Shown piece by piece: positions 8,414 through 17,345 of a DNA stretch of 64,000 bases. Source of the DNA: CAXBGS01 sp963975425 (GTDB lineage: Bacteria > Planctomycetota > Planctomycetia > Pirellulales > Pirellulaceae); NCBI GenBank assembly GCA_963975425.1, contig CAXBGS010000001.1, positions 806,001 to 870,000 on the forward strand. The letters run 5' to 3'. The position numbers and the translations under genes are program-made. The notes beneath the pieces were generated by a model, which worked only from the letters and a program-made list of their open reading frames with translations, searched no databases and was not told where the DNA came from. Numbering within the stretch: position 1 is the first letter of the stretch; each line of letters begins with the position of its first letter.

Positions 8414-9259
8414 TTAGACACTCGCTTCTTTGGCATTCTTAGCCGTGACGATAAAGCCACCGATGCGATGGCGCATGATTTTGGGCCATTGAGTTACTTG
8501 CGACCCGTCTTGCGATAGGTAATCGATTCGCTCGATTGACCAACCGGTCGCCCTCAAATCGGATAGAAGCTCTTTCCGCGAAAAGCGGTGCATGAACATG
8601 TCAGCGATGCCACGATACCCATACGTCGCGTCACCAAACTCGTGCTCAGGCGATCGCAACGACCGCCACCACGACCTGGCGAGTTGCCGCGTTCCACCAT
8701 GCTCGCCCAGCGCCGCCCAACGGTGATGAACGTGCACCACGAAATGCCCGCCTGAAACCACCATCCGGCAAACGTGCGAAAGCATTTGTCGACGATGCTG
8801 CCGACCCTGGATCATGCCCAACGTGCTGAACATGCACACGGCGTGGTCAAACGAGTTATCGGCGAAGCAGTCCAGTTCGACCAAGTTGGCTCGGACGGTC
8901 GCGATCGGCAAGCGATGGGCCGATTTCTGCGCCAGATTTTCCAACATCGATTGGCTTAAATCGACTCCGACGACCGCGTAACCGCGGGCGGAAAGTTCGA
9001 CCGCCGTGCGTCCGCTGCCACAGCCAAGATCCACGATTCTTGGCGCCGAGACCGAATCACACGGTGGAAAGAGGCTGGAAAGGATCGACTGATCTGTTTC
9101 GCATAGCGGAGTATCCGCCACAAACGCGTCATAACGGTCCGCTATCACCCGCTCGTTGGTGTAAGCCCACGTGCCGGGGGCGACGCCGCGAGGGCGACGC
9201 CAATCCGGAGGCGGACCGCTGGATCGAGACAAATTCGGGGGCTGGTTCAAAACAGTCAC
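8414..9259 (-). CDS. Class I SAM-dependent methyltransferase
   Basis: 281 residues. Motif I is RIVDLGCGSGRTAVEL (about residues 71-86), then VVGVDLSQSML (motif II acidic residue) and FDHAAVCMFSTLGMI-like motif IV text, so the Rossmann methyltransferase fold is clear. The C-terminal part (HHRWAALGEHGG, YGYRGIADMFMHRF) probably defines the substrate, which cannot be deduced. The start is GTG at 9259 with AGGAA a few bases upstream. It is divergent from gap and stands alone. Confidence 0.8.
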   Translation of the reverse strand: MTVLNQPPNLSRSSGPPPDWRRPRGVAPGTWAYTNERVIADRYDAFVADTPLCETDQSILSSLFPPCDSVSAPRIVDLGCGSGRTAVELSARGYAVVGVDLSQSMLENLAQKSAHRLPIATVRANLVELDCFADNSFDHAVCMFSTLGMIQGRQHRRQMLSHVCRMVVSGGHFVVHVHHRWAALGEHGGTRQLARSWWRSLRSPEHEFGDATYGYRGIADMFMHRFSRKELLSDLRATGWSIERIDYLSQDGSQVTQWPKIMRHRIGGFIVTAKNAKEASV

Positions 9260-9395
9260 GCGTTCCTATAATCCGCCTCGCGCGGCGTCGTCACGGTCGT
9301 CGACTTATACCCGCATGTTGGCTTAATTTTTTCTCGGCCGGGTCAATTGTTGCGGCACTCTGCTCGCAACCGTTTTGCTCGGCCCCGAGTGTTCT

Positions 9396-9401
9396 GAGGA
9401 G
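9396..9401 (+). promoter_or_regulatory. Shine-Dalgarno sequence for the GTG start of gap
   Basis: GAGGAG lies 11 bases before the GTG at 9413 and supports this non-ATG start of the GAPDH gene. Confidence 0.6.
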
Positions 9402-9412
9402 TATTAGATCCA

Positions 9413-10441
9413 GTGGCTATCCGTGTTGCAATTAATGGTTTCGGTCGAATCGGTCGACTAACGTTTCGAAACTTGATGGAACGTCGCGACGAGTTCGACG
9501 TCGTTGCCGTCAATGACCTAACCGACAACAAAACTCTGGCCACTTTGCTGAAGTACGACAGCATTCATGGCCGCTATCCCGGTGAAGTAACCTACGACGA
9601 CGAGTCGATCACGGTCAACGGCGAGCGAATCATCGCGCTTGCCGAACGTGACCCTCGCAAGTTGCCCTGGGGCGAAAACAAAGTCGACATCACAATCGAA
9701 TCGACCGGTTTCTTCACCGGTCGCGCTGATGGCGACAAGCCCGGCTACGACAGTCACCTGGAAGCCGGCGCGAAAAAGGTCGTCTTGAGTGCACCAGCAA
9801 AAGATGGCGCCGACCTGACCTGTGTTCTGGGCGTCAACGACGACCAGCTGAACGCCGATCTAAAGTGCATCAGCAATGCGAGTTGCACGACGAACTGTTT
9901 GGCGCCCGTTGCCAAAGTCTTGAACGATACATTCGGTATCGAATCGGGACTGATGACAACGGTTCACGCTTACACCAACGACCAAAACGTTCAGGATCAA
10001 CCGCACAAAGACTTGTACCGATGTCGTGCGGCGGCCCAAAACATCATCCCGACCAGCACCGGTGCTGCGAAGGCGGTTGGATTGGTGATCCCAGCACTGC
10101 AAGGCAAGCTGACCGGTATCGCGATGCGAGTTCCCGTACCGACCGGCAGCGTGGTCGACTTGACCGCCAACTTGGCCAAAGAAGCCGACAAAGAATCGAT
10201 CAACGCGGCAATCAAAGCGGCTGCCGAAGGACCGATGAAGGGCATCCTGTTCTATGCAACTGACCCAATCGTCAGCAGCGACATCGTTCACGATCCACAC
10301 AGCAGCATCTTTGCCGCTGACTTCACTCAAGTACTTGGCGACAAGGGCAAGATGGTCAAAGTCGTCAGCTGGTACGACAACGAATGGGGTTACAGCTGTC
10401 GAACCGCTGACCTGTGCAGCAAATTGTCCAGCATGCTGTAG
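9413..10441 (+). CDS. gap: Glyceraldehyde-3-phosphate dehydrogenase, type I
   Basis: A 342-residue glycolytic GAPDH that oxidises glyceraldehyde 3-phosphate with NAD and phosphate. The Rossmann motif is INGFGRIGR (residues 7-15). Asp35 in VNDLTDN favours NAD over NADP. The catalytic Cys158 lies in SNASCTTNC and the conserved WYDNEWGYSCR is near the end. There is a small extra loop around residues 102-113 (TGRADGDKPGYD) compared with the usual TGxF..... region. The start is GTG, backed by GAGGAG. The gene is monocistronic: a strong intrinsic terminator follows about 50 bases after the stop. Confidence 0.97.
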   Translation: MAIRVAINGFGRIGRLTFRNLMERRDEFDVVAVNDLTDNKTLATLLKYDSIHGRYPGEVTYDDESITVNGERIIALAERDPRKLPWGENKVDITIESTGFFTGRADGDKPGYDSHLEAGAKKVVLSAPAKDGADLTCVLGVNDDQLNADLKCISNASCTTNCLAPVAKVLNDTFGIESGLMTTVHAYTNDQNVQDQPHKDLYRCRAAAQNIIPTSTGAAKAVGLVIPALQGKLTGIAMRVPVPTGSVVDLTANLAKEADKESINAAIKAAAEGPMKGILFYATDPIVSSDIVHDPHSSIFAADFTQVLGDKGKMVKVVSWYDNEWGYSCRTADLCSKLSSML

Positions 10442-10489
10442 GAAATGACCTGCAAGGCACGAAACCGCGCCAATGCCGCGAATAACACG

Positions 10490-10521
10490 AAAGCCCGGTG
10501 AGCAATCACCGGGCTTTTTTT
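10490..10521 (+). terminator. Rho-independent terminator after gap
   Basis: AAAGCCCGGTGA pairs perfectly with TCACCGGGCTTT around a GCAA tetraloop, and the right arm runs into an unbroken T7 tract. This is the clearest terminator in the window. Confidence 0.95.
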
Positions 10522-10792
10522 GCACGGCTTCTCGAACCTTGACGCGAACCGGTGACCACCTGCCGCGCCGGAAACTGCCCGCACGCACGTTTGCTCGCAC
10601 GTTGTGGCTCACATCCTCAAGATCATCCCGGCATCTCAATTTCGCGGTGAATCACTGCGTTTTTCGTTGAGGTCGGTTTCGGTGCGTGCAGGCGTTACGT
10701 CAATTCGCCAGACGCATCGTCACGGGATAAACTAGAAACCTTGCTTTCCTCTAATCTTGAATCCTTAACGGTATCCGCTCGGGAGAACCGCA
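10522..10792. other. Intergenic stretch between gap terminator and secreted protein
   Basis: With the terminator this gives about 350 bases without a gene. I see no conserved ORF, repeat or RNA gene. The 3' end holds GGGAG (10781-10785), 7 bases before the next ATG. No convincing -35/-10 pair is visible. Confidence 0.6.
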
Positions 10793-11209
10793 ATGAACAA
10801 ATCGACATGGATCACCGCTGGTGCGATCACTTGCATGGTCACCGCAATCAGCTGGGCACAGTCGGACAACTCAACGATCAACCTGGACGATGAGATCCCC
10901 AAGGCGGCCTTGCTGACCGAACGCGGTCAGCAACTGGCTGAACGATTGAAGATGCTGCGACACAACGAAGCCAGCATGGGCCCGAAACATCCCGCGATGG
11001 AAGAGACTCGCCTGCAAATCGAAGAAGTCAAATTACAGCTGGAAGCCTGGTCACCGGCGCCAAATCCTTTTCGCGGTGGAGGCGAGGTACCGATGCGAGC
11101 TATCCCACAAATGAATGACGAAGACTTGCGCCAATTGGTCATTCGGCTGACCGATGACATGCGGCTGCTGGAACAGCGGCTCGAACGCGTGGAACGACGC
11201 ACGCGGTAA
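10793..11209 (+). CDS. Small secreted coiled-coil protein
   Basis: 138 residues of unknown function. A signal peptide is evident: MNKSTWITAGAITCMVTAIS followed by cleavage near WAQ-SDN. The rest has two helical, charged segments likely to form coiled coils (about 41-82 and 110-138, LVIRLTDDMRLLEQRLERVE) joined by a Pro/Gly-rich linker. RBS GGGAGAA precedes the ATG. It converges with gyrA and has no operon partner. Probably a periplasmic or envelope-associated structural protein. Confidence 0.7.
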   Translation: MNKSTWITAGAITCMVTAISWAQSDNSTINLDDEIPKAALLTERGQQLAERLKMLRHNEASMGPKHPAMEETRLQIEEVKLQLEAWSPAPNPFRGGGEVPMRAIPQMNDEDLRQLVIRLTDDMRLLEQRLERVERRTR

Positions 11210-11305
11210 TTCAAGTGCCGGTTTAAGTCGTTATTTTTGCCTCGGCTTGGTCGCGAATGAACCACGGTGTATTCAACGACCAAGTGTGCATCAATCGCAA
11301 CGTGA

Positions 11306-14116
11306 TCAGCTATCCTCTTCGGGGTTCTCATCACTCGGTGTTGGCTCGCCGTCGGTTGATTCACTGTCAGTTGATTCAACGTCAGTCGGCTCGACGCTGG
11401 CTGACTCGGTGATGGATGACTCTGCGGTCACTTCTTCGCCGCTTTCATCGTCGTCCGATTTTTCTTCCGCGGGAACCCGAACAACAGCAATCAGACTGTC
11501 GCCTTCATCGATATTCATAATACGGACGCCTTGAGTGTTGCGTCCGATCACGCTGATGTCGGCGGCGGCGATCCGCTGAATTTTCCCCTTGGCGGTCATC
11601 ATGAACACTTCGTCGTCGTCGGTCACGCGTGCGATTCCGATGACTTCGCCATTGCGTTCGCTGGTACGAATATCCCGCAAACCTTTGCCGCCACGCTTTT
11701 GCGTACGATAACGGGCGCTGGAGGAACTTGATTCTTCTTCGCCGGCTTCCGATTCGCCATCGTTGGCGTTGGGGCCGAAGGTTGTTCGCTTGCCGTAGCC
11801 ATTTTCACAAACTGTCAACAAACTGGCATCCGGATCGGCAACCACCATGCCCACCACACGGTCGTCACCGACCAGATTGATGCCTTTGACGCCCGACGTA
11901 TTGCGTCCCATCGGACGCGAATCGGATTCGCGGAAACGGATCGCCATTCCTGACGCAGTGACCAAGACGACTTCATCGCCGGGCCCCACGACGGCGGCGT
12001 CCACCAATTCATCCCCATCGCGAAGCTTGATGGCGATGATGCCACCGCGTTTGGGGCGGCTGTATTGTTCCAGCGGCGTCTTCTTGACCAACCCACTGCG
12101 GGTCGCCATCACGACATAGTAGCCTTCCTGATTGAAATCGCGGACGGCCAGACATTCGGCGATTTTTTCATCGTCTTCCAGGTTCAGCAAGTTCACGATC
12201 GCGCGGCCCTTGCTATCTCGCGCCAGTTGCGGCAGGTCGTAAACCTTTTGCCAACGAACCTTTCCAGTCGTCGTCAGAAACAGCAGGTAGGCGTGAGTGC
12301 TCGCGACGAACAAGTGTTCGATCGGATCTTCGTCATCCGTCTTTGCACCCTTCAACCCCTTCCCGCCTCGGCGCTGGGTATTGTAGACGCTCGATGCGGT
12401 TCGCTTGATATAGCCCTGGTGACTGATCGAAACCACCATGGTCTCTTCGGTGATCAAGTCCTCCAGATCGATGTTGCCCATCTCTTCCATGCTAATTTCG
12501 GTGCGACGTGCGTCACCGAACCGGCGTTTCATCTCTTCGAGGTCTTCTTTGATGATCCCGTAGATGCGGCTTTGGTTGGCCAGAATATCGAGGTAATCGA
12601 TAATCTCTTCCAACAACTCTTTGTGCTCACCGGCTAGCTTTTCTTGTTCCAAATTGACCAATTGGCCCAGACGCATCTTTAAGATTTCGTCCGTTTGCAC
12701 ACTGGTCAGCGTGTAAGAATCCGCTTCACCACGTTCGAGCTGGAACTGCTTGAACCCTTCGTCGCCAAGGGCCCGCTGCATCATCGATGCAGGACACTCG
12801 ATCCCCATCAAACGCTCTTTCGCCTCGGGCTGAGTTCGGCTTTCGCGAATCGTCTTGATGATTTCGTCGATATTGGCCAAAGCCAGCAGCAGACCTTCAA
12901 CGGTGTGCTTACGACGACGTGCCTTGGCGAGCAAGAACTGCGTTCGACGACGAATCACCGTCACGCGGTGCCGGATGAACTCCGTCAACATCTCCTTCAA
13001 CGTCAACTCACGTGGCTTGCCATCGACAAGCGCCAAGAAGATCATCGAAAAAGTGGTTTGCAGCGGCGAGAACTGATAGAGCTGGTTCAGAACGATGTCG
13101 GGATCTTCGTTCCGCTTTAACTCAATCACCAAGCGAACCGGTTCCTTCAGATCGCTTTCGTCGCGAATCCCGGAAATACCTTTGATTCGATCGGCGTTGA
13201 CCAAGTCGGCAATTTTCTTGACGACACCGTCACGAGTCTGCTGGTACGGAATCTCGTGGACCATGATTCGCGAACGGTTGCCCTTCATCTCTTCGATGGA
13301 GCATTTCGCGCGGACCACAATCGTGCTGCGACCGGTTTTATAGCCACGACGGATACCGGCTCGACCGCAGATAATCCCGCCGGTGGGGAAGTCTGGCCCG
13401 GGAACGATATCGAACAACTCTTCGTTCGTGGTCTCGGGTTCGTCAACCAGCTTGATGACGGCGTCGCAAATTTCGGTGGGATTGTGCGGCGGAATGCTTG
13501 TCGCCATCCCGACCGCGATGCCTCCGCTGCCATTGATCAGCAGGTTGGGGAATTTACTGGGCAGCACGGTTGGCTCGGTGCGGACTTCGTCATACGTCGG
13601 AACGTAGTCGACCGTGTCCAGTTTCAGATCGTCCAGCATTGCGGCCGCGACGGCACTCAACCGAGCTTCGGTATACCGCATGGCAGCCGGCGGCAGACCC
13701 GCGACGCTGCCGAAGTTCCCCTGCTTGTCGATCAACAACCGACGCAGGTTCCATTCCTGTGCCATCCGAACCAGCGTCGGATAGATCACACTTTCCCCGT
13801 GCGGGTGGTAATTACCGGACGTGTCACCCGAGATCTTTGCACACTTGACCCGTTTGCTGCCTGGGCCGAGGTTCAGGTCATTCATGGCAACAAGAATTCG
13901 CCGCTGACTTGGCTTCAAGCCATCGCGGACATCGGGCAACGCACGCGAGACAATGACGCTCATCGCGTACGTCAAATAGCTTTCTCGCAATTCGTCTTCG
14001 ATCGGCAGATCGATCATCCGGAATGCGCCGGCGCCGGTATTGCCCGAGCCACCCTCCACACTCGGAGTCGCGCCTTCTTCTTCACCGTTTTCTTCGTTGT
14101 TCTCGTCGTCTGCCAA
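11306..14116 (-). CDS. gyrA: DNA gyrase subunit A
   Basis: 936 residues, the type IIA topoisomerase subunit that cuts and rejoins DNA for negative supercoiling. The catalytic tyrosine is Tyr148 in AAMRYTEARL. The GyrA box QRRGGKG is present in the C-terminal domain, marking it as GyrA and not ParC, and a second related TQKRGGKGLRD occurs in a later blade. The tail is very acidic and Ser/Thr/Glu-rich, as is the first 30 residues. In the quinolone region (HGESVIYP, 106-113) the Ser equivalent to E. coli Ser83 is present but Asp87 is Pro113. The start is TTG at 14116 with AGGA 7 bases upstream. No gyrB is nearby. Confidence 0.97.
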   Translation of the reverse strand: MADDENNEENGEEEGATPSVEGGSGNTGAGAFRMIDLPIEDELRESYLTYAMSVIVSRALPDVRDGLKPSQRRILVAMNDLNLGPGSKRVKCAKISGDTSGNYHPHGESVIYPTLVRMAQEWNLRRLLIDKQGNFGSVAGLPPAAMRYTEARLSAVAAAMLDDLKLDTVDYVPTYDEVRTEPTVLPSKFPNLLINGSGGIAVGMATSIPPHNPTEICDAVIKLVDEPETTNEELFDIVPGPDFPTGGIICGRAGIRRGYKTGRSTIVVRAKCSIEEMKGNRSRIMVHEIPYQQTRDGVVKKIADLVNADRIKGISGIRDESDLKEPVRLVIELKRNEDPDIVLNQLYQFSPLQTTFSMIFLALVDGKPRELTLKEMLTEFIRHRVTVIRRRTQFLLAKARRRKHTVEGLLLALANIDEIIKTIRESRTQPEAKERLMGIECPASMMQRALGDEGFKQFQLERGEADSYTLTSVQTDEILKMRLGQLVNLEQEKLAGEHKELLEEIIDYLDILANQSRIYGIIKEDLEEMKRRFGDARRTEISMEEMGNIDLEDLITEETMVVSISHQGYIKRTASSVYNTQRRGGKGLKGAKTDDEDPIEHLFVASTHAYLLFLTTTGKVRWQKVYDLPQLARDSKGRAIVNLLNLEDDEKIAECLAVRDFNQEGYYVVMATRSGLVKKTPLEQYSRPKRGGIIAIKLRDGDELVDAAVVGPGDEVVLVTASGMAIRFRESDSRPMGRNTSGVKGINLVGDDRVVGMVVADPDASLLTVCENGYGKRTTFGPNANDGESEAGEEESSSSSARYRTQKRGGKGLRDIRTSERNGEVIGIARVTDDDEVFMMTAKGKIQRIAAADISVIGRNTQGVRIMNIDEGDSLIAVVRVPAEEKSDDDESGEEVTAESSITESASVEPTDVESTDSESTDGEPTPSDENPEEDS

Positions 14117-14123
14117 GGTCGTT

Positions 14124-14127
14124 TCCT
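14124..14127 (-). promoter_or_regulatory. Shine-Dalgarno core for the TTG start of gyrA
   Basis: AGGA on the minus strand, 7 bases before the TTG at 14116. No ATG in frame gives a full N-terminus, so this site decides the start. Confidence 0.55.
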
Positions 14128-14369
14128 AGCGTGGGGCAAAGACCGTCAGATCCGCCCGTGTGGAGTGACCGAACGGGTCGCTGGCGGGTACCATGAAGGC
14201 CACTGGTGAAGGCCATTTTTTGACCCAAACCAGACCCGAAATTCTATCGTTTTTGAGCTCGATTCACAACGCCCCCACGGCTCGCGGTCGCGGCCGCAAA
14301 GCGTTCAATTTCAAACACTTGCGGCGCGTGATTCGAAGACGATTCGCCGCTCGCGATGGAGCTGACCCG

Positions 14370-14374
14370 AAGGA
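14370..14374 (+). promoter_or_regulatory. Shine-Dalgarno sequence deciding the MOSC gene start
   Basis: AAGGA ends 8 bases before a GTG at 14383, whereas the in-frame ATG at 14356 has no purine-rich site upstream. Confidence 0.5.
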
Positions 14375-14382
14375 CCAAAACG

Positions 14383-15036
14383 GTGACCGCCAAGATCACG
14401 ATCGCAAGCATCCAAGCCGCCAACGTTATCACCGAAGGCGACCCAAATACCCGAGACGTCCTGACTCGACAATGGACAACCGGATTCTATAAACGGCCCG
14501 TTGATGGTCCGGTCCAGGTGCGTGCTCTGGGTATTGTCGGTGATGCTGTGGCAGATACACAGAACCACGGCGGTGTCGATAAAGCAATCCTGTGCTACGC
14601 AAGCTCGCACTATGCTCGGTGGCAGCTTGAACATCCGGATCTGAAAATGTCCGCCGGCGGCCTGGGCGAGAATCTGACGCTCGACGGTGCGGACGAATCG
14701 GATGTCTGCATCGGCGATCGATACCGTGTGGGATCATGCGAACTCGAAATCAGCCAACCACGCCAACCTTGCTGGAAAATCGCTCGTCGGTGGGGCGTCA
14801 AAACGCTGACCAAAGAAGTCACACAAACAGGTCGAACCGGCTGGTACATGCGCGTGATCCAAGAAGGATCGATCGAAACCGGCGATACGCTGGAACGAAT
14901 AAACCGGCCGCATGGTGACTGGCCCGTGGCCCGCGCGAACGATGTCCTGTTCGGTCGTGAAATCGATCGGATGGCGGTGATTGAATTGATGAATCTCGCA
15001 GAACTGGCGGACGCCTGGAAAAACGACATCGCGTGA
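14383..15036 (+). CDS. MOSC-domain protein, YiiM-like
   Basis: 217 residues from the GTG at 14383 (226 from an ATG at 14356 that lacks an RBS). The sequence follows the YiiM type of MOSC protein: LGIVGDAVADTQNHGGVDKA, the GLGENLTLDG segment, the sulfur-binding or catalytic Cys in QPRQPCWKI, and TQTGRTGWYMRVI. YiiM in E. coli is a molybdenum-cofactor enzyme that detoxifies N-hydroxylated bases such as 6-N-hydroxylaminopurine. The same reduction role is likely here, though the substrate is not proven. It is divergent from gyrA; moaA of the cofactor pathway lies 5 kb downstream in the same window. Confidence 0.85.
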   Translation: MTAKITIASIQAANVITEGDPNTRDVLTRQWTTGFYKRPVDGPVQVRALGIVGDAVADTQNHGGVDKAILCYASSHYARWQLEHPDLKMSAGGLGENLTLDGADESDVCIGDRYRVGSCELEISQPRQPCWKIARRWGVKTLTKEVTQTGRTGWYMRVIQEGSIETGDTLERINRPHGDWPVARANDVLFGREIDRMAVIELMNLAELADAWKNDIA

Positions 15037-15343
15037 GAGACTGACAATCGATGCAGCTCGCCGCAAGAGAGATACAGCGGTGCCGCAATCACCGTATGAT
15101 TGTCATACGCTGGTATCGAAATACTTGCCCCAGGGCGATTCTCGAACAATTAACCCTGGGTGATGCCCGAACGATTGACCCTGGGCGATGCCAGGACCAT
15201 TGGGCAACGCCAACACCTCGCGCGGCTTGTTTCGACTGACGCGGGCTTCATCTGGCCTGCACGAGCGACGGAAGCACAAGCGACGGAAGCATGTGCGTTA
15301 AACTTTTCGGATCGATTCCACCTACTCTTGCCACTGCCTGATC
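15037..15343. other. Intergenic stretch between MOSC and AAA genes
   Basis: About 307 bases without a gene. It holds the 25-bp tandem repeat and, further on, two copies of GCGACGGAAGCA near 15265-15292. No ORF, promoter or RNA gene is convincing. Confidence 0.6.
15126..15205. repeat. 25-bp tandem repeat, three units
   Basis: The core CCCTGGGYGATGCCCGAACGATTGA is repeated with GGG at 15133, 15158 and 15183, exactly 25 bases apart, with a few mismatches per unit. Confidence 0.75.
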
Positions 15344-17125
15344 ATGCCCGGACCCACTGACGACCAAATCATCGAATCCATTCGTATGTACCGCGAGGCG
15401 ATTCAGCAAACACAGGCTTTGTATGTCGAGAGCGGCAAACTCGTGCGAGGTTCTTACGGCTGGCTCAGTGGGGATGCGGAACCCAATGCCGAGTCGATCG
15501 CGGATCAAATGAACGACTTGCACCAAGGGTTGCTCATGAAAGTTTTTGCCTCGGTGGTCCCAGACGCCAGTGGCCGCACGATGGAACAGCGACAACTCGG
15601 ACGAGTCTTGCTGGAACACATCTGGGGCAAATCGGTAATGGGCAGCCAATTGCACGAAGCGGTCGACTGGCTGATTGTGGCCAGCAAAGATTTCCAATGG
15701 AGTGACCTGGTCCGCCCGTTCGCGGAATTACCGGAACTACGTGATCGCTGGGGCGAACTGGAAACACTCGCCATCCGAATGGCCAGCTTGTTGACCAGCG
15801 TTGATGGCAATGTCAGTGTTGCGGACAACAAGAACTTGGAAGAAATGAAAAGCCAATTCGACCGCTTGCAAGGACATGCACCGGAAACACTGAACAGCCA
15901 GATCGACACCGACAACGCTCGTGACGCGTTGAAATGGTTGCGAGACGAAGCCAAACGGCTTCGTGAAGGCGTCGGCCCGACCGCCGCCGAAAAACCGACG
16001 CCCATGGCCGGCCCGGGTGGATCGTCCAAACCAGCGGCCGGCGGCTCGCCAAAGCCGGCCGGAAATCAGTCAACGGTCGCCGATGACGACCGGACACCCG
16101 AACAGCGACTGGCCGAGGCCCGCGCAAAACTGGATCGGCTGGTCGGGCTGCAAGCGATCAAGGACCAAATCCAGACGTTGACGAATTTCCTCAAGATGGA
16201 ACGCCAACGCGAAGAAGCCGGCCTGCCCACGACCCGACCGAGCCTTCACATGGCATTTGTCGGTAACCCAGGAACCGGCAAGACCACCGTCGCCCGGATC
16301 GTCGCGGACATCTACGGCGCACTGGGCATCCTGCAGAAAGGTCATCTCGTCGAGACCGACCGCAGCGGTTTGGTCGCGGAATATGCGGGCCAGACCGGCC
16401 CGAAAACGAACGCCAAGATCGATGAGGCGCTCGACGGCGTGCTGTTCATCGATGAAGCCTACACATTGATCGATGAAAGCGGCCAAGACCAATACGGACG
16501 CGAAGCGGTGCAAACGTTACTCAAGCGGATGGAAGATCAACGCGATCGACTGGTCGTCATCTTGGCGGGATATCCGGTCGAAATGACCAAGATGATCCGC
16601 AGCAATCCGGGATTGAGTTCGCGGGTCGGAACAACGATGACGTTCGACGACTATCCGCCGGAAGCACTCTGCCGCATCTTTGAATTGATCGCCAACAAGG
16701 CAAAGTACACCTTACCAACGGAATCACGGCGCCGTCTGTTGCGTGGCTTTACCTACCTTTTCATCGGCCGCGATCGCCACTTTGGCAACGGGCGATGCAG
16801 CCGAAATAGTTTCGAGCGCAGTGTGCGTCGCTTGGCCAATCGGCTCGCATCGATGGATGAAGTCAATCACGACTTGTTAACAACGTTGCAACCGGAAGAC
16901 ATCGAAGTCGCCGGGCTGACACAAGCTCACATCAAAGCGATGGCCGACGAACCCGGCCAAGTTCGAGTGACCTGCAAAGCCTGCGAAGCGGGTCAAGTCA
17001 TCGATGATAAGCTGCTGGGAACCGAAGTGCGGTGCGAATCTTGCGAAGAACCATTCCTGGCCGATTGGGGCGAACCGGTCATGGAATTGCCAAAGCCAGA
17101 AACAGCATCCGCACCAACACCGTAG
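15344..17125 (+). CDS. CbxX/CfxQ-type AAA ATPase with TerB-like and zinc-ribbon ends
   Basis: 593 residues in three parts. Residues 1-200 are helical and include ASLLTSVDGNVSVADNKNLEEM-like text that recalls TerB domains (inference). A Pro/Gly/Ala linker follows (about 210-245). The AAA core has Walker A GNPGTGKTT (about 306-314), Walker B VLFIDEAYTL (about 366-375) and the arginine-rich region LSSRVGTTMTF; this is the CbxX/CfxQ/SpoVK subfamily, whose members remodel protein complexes (Rubisco activase is one). The C-terminus has two CxxC pairs (CKAC near 545, CESC near 565), a probable zinc ribbon. No partner gene is adjacent, so the client is unknown. Confidence 0.8.
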   Translation: MPGPTDDQIIESIRMYREAIQQTQALYVESGKLVRGSYGWLSGDAEPNAESIADQMNDLHQGLLMKVFASVVPDASGRTMEQRQLGRVLLEHIWGKSVMGSQLHEAVDWLIVASKDFQWSDLVRPFAELPELRDRWGELETLAIRMASLLTSVDGNVSVADNKNLEEMKSQFDRLQGHAPETLNSQIDTDNARDALKWLRDEAKRLREGVGPTAAEKPTPMAGPGGSSKPAAGGSPKPAGNQSTVADDDRTPEQRLAEARAKLDRLVGLQAIKDQIQTLTNFLKMERQREEAGLPTTRPSLHMAFVGNPGTGKTTVARIVADIYGALGILQKGHLVETDRSGLVAEYAGQTGPKTNAKIDEALDGVLFIDEAYTLIDESGQDQYGREAVQTLLKRMEDQRDRLVVILAGYPVEMTKMIRSNPGLSSRVGTTMTFDDYPPEALCRIFELIANKAKYTLPTESRRRLLRGFTYLFIGRDRHFGNGRCSRNSFERSVRRLANRLASMDEVNHDLLTTLQPEDIEVAGLTQAHIKAMADEPGQVRVTCKACEAGQVIDDKLLGTEVRCESCEEPFLADWGEPVMELPKPETASAPTP

Positions 17126-17189
17126 AACGCAGGCCGCTGCGGTACCACGAAACGGATTCAGCAATTCGCGCCGGAACTGCGCTGTGCTT

Positions 17190-17201
17190 GTTCCAGCCTA
17201 C
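17190..17201 (+). repeat. Dispersed GTTCCAGCCTAC element, copy A
   Basis: The same 12-mer occurs at 20756 and 33673 and inverted at 33594. Here it is preceded by CCGGAACTGC, which is also present before the 33673 copy, so the repeated unit is longer than the core. Confidence 0.7.
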
Positions 17202-17345
17202 TTCGAAACGTCAGCGTAACAGAGCGTAAGCGGGAACGAGCTGTTCGCTGCTTCGGCATGGTGCGGAATGGTGCGGCAAAGCGCGTGGATGATACGGCGG
17301 TGCAATTCCTGCCGACTTGGTCTTGGCAGAAAGACGTAAGCGGCG

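Noticed and set aside
9267..9272. TATAAT upstream of gap as a promoter -10
   Set aside because: It lies about 140 bases from the gap start, overlaps the methyltransferase start region and has no matching -35.
12065..12637. Plus-strand ORF of 190 codons inside gyrA
   Set aside because: Opposite-strand shadow of the well-supported gyrA coding sequence; no recognisable motif.
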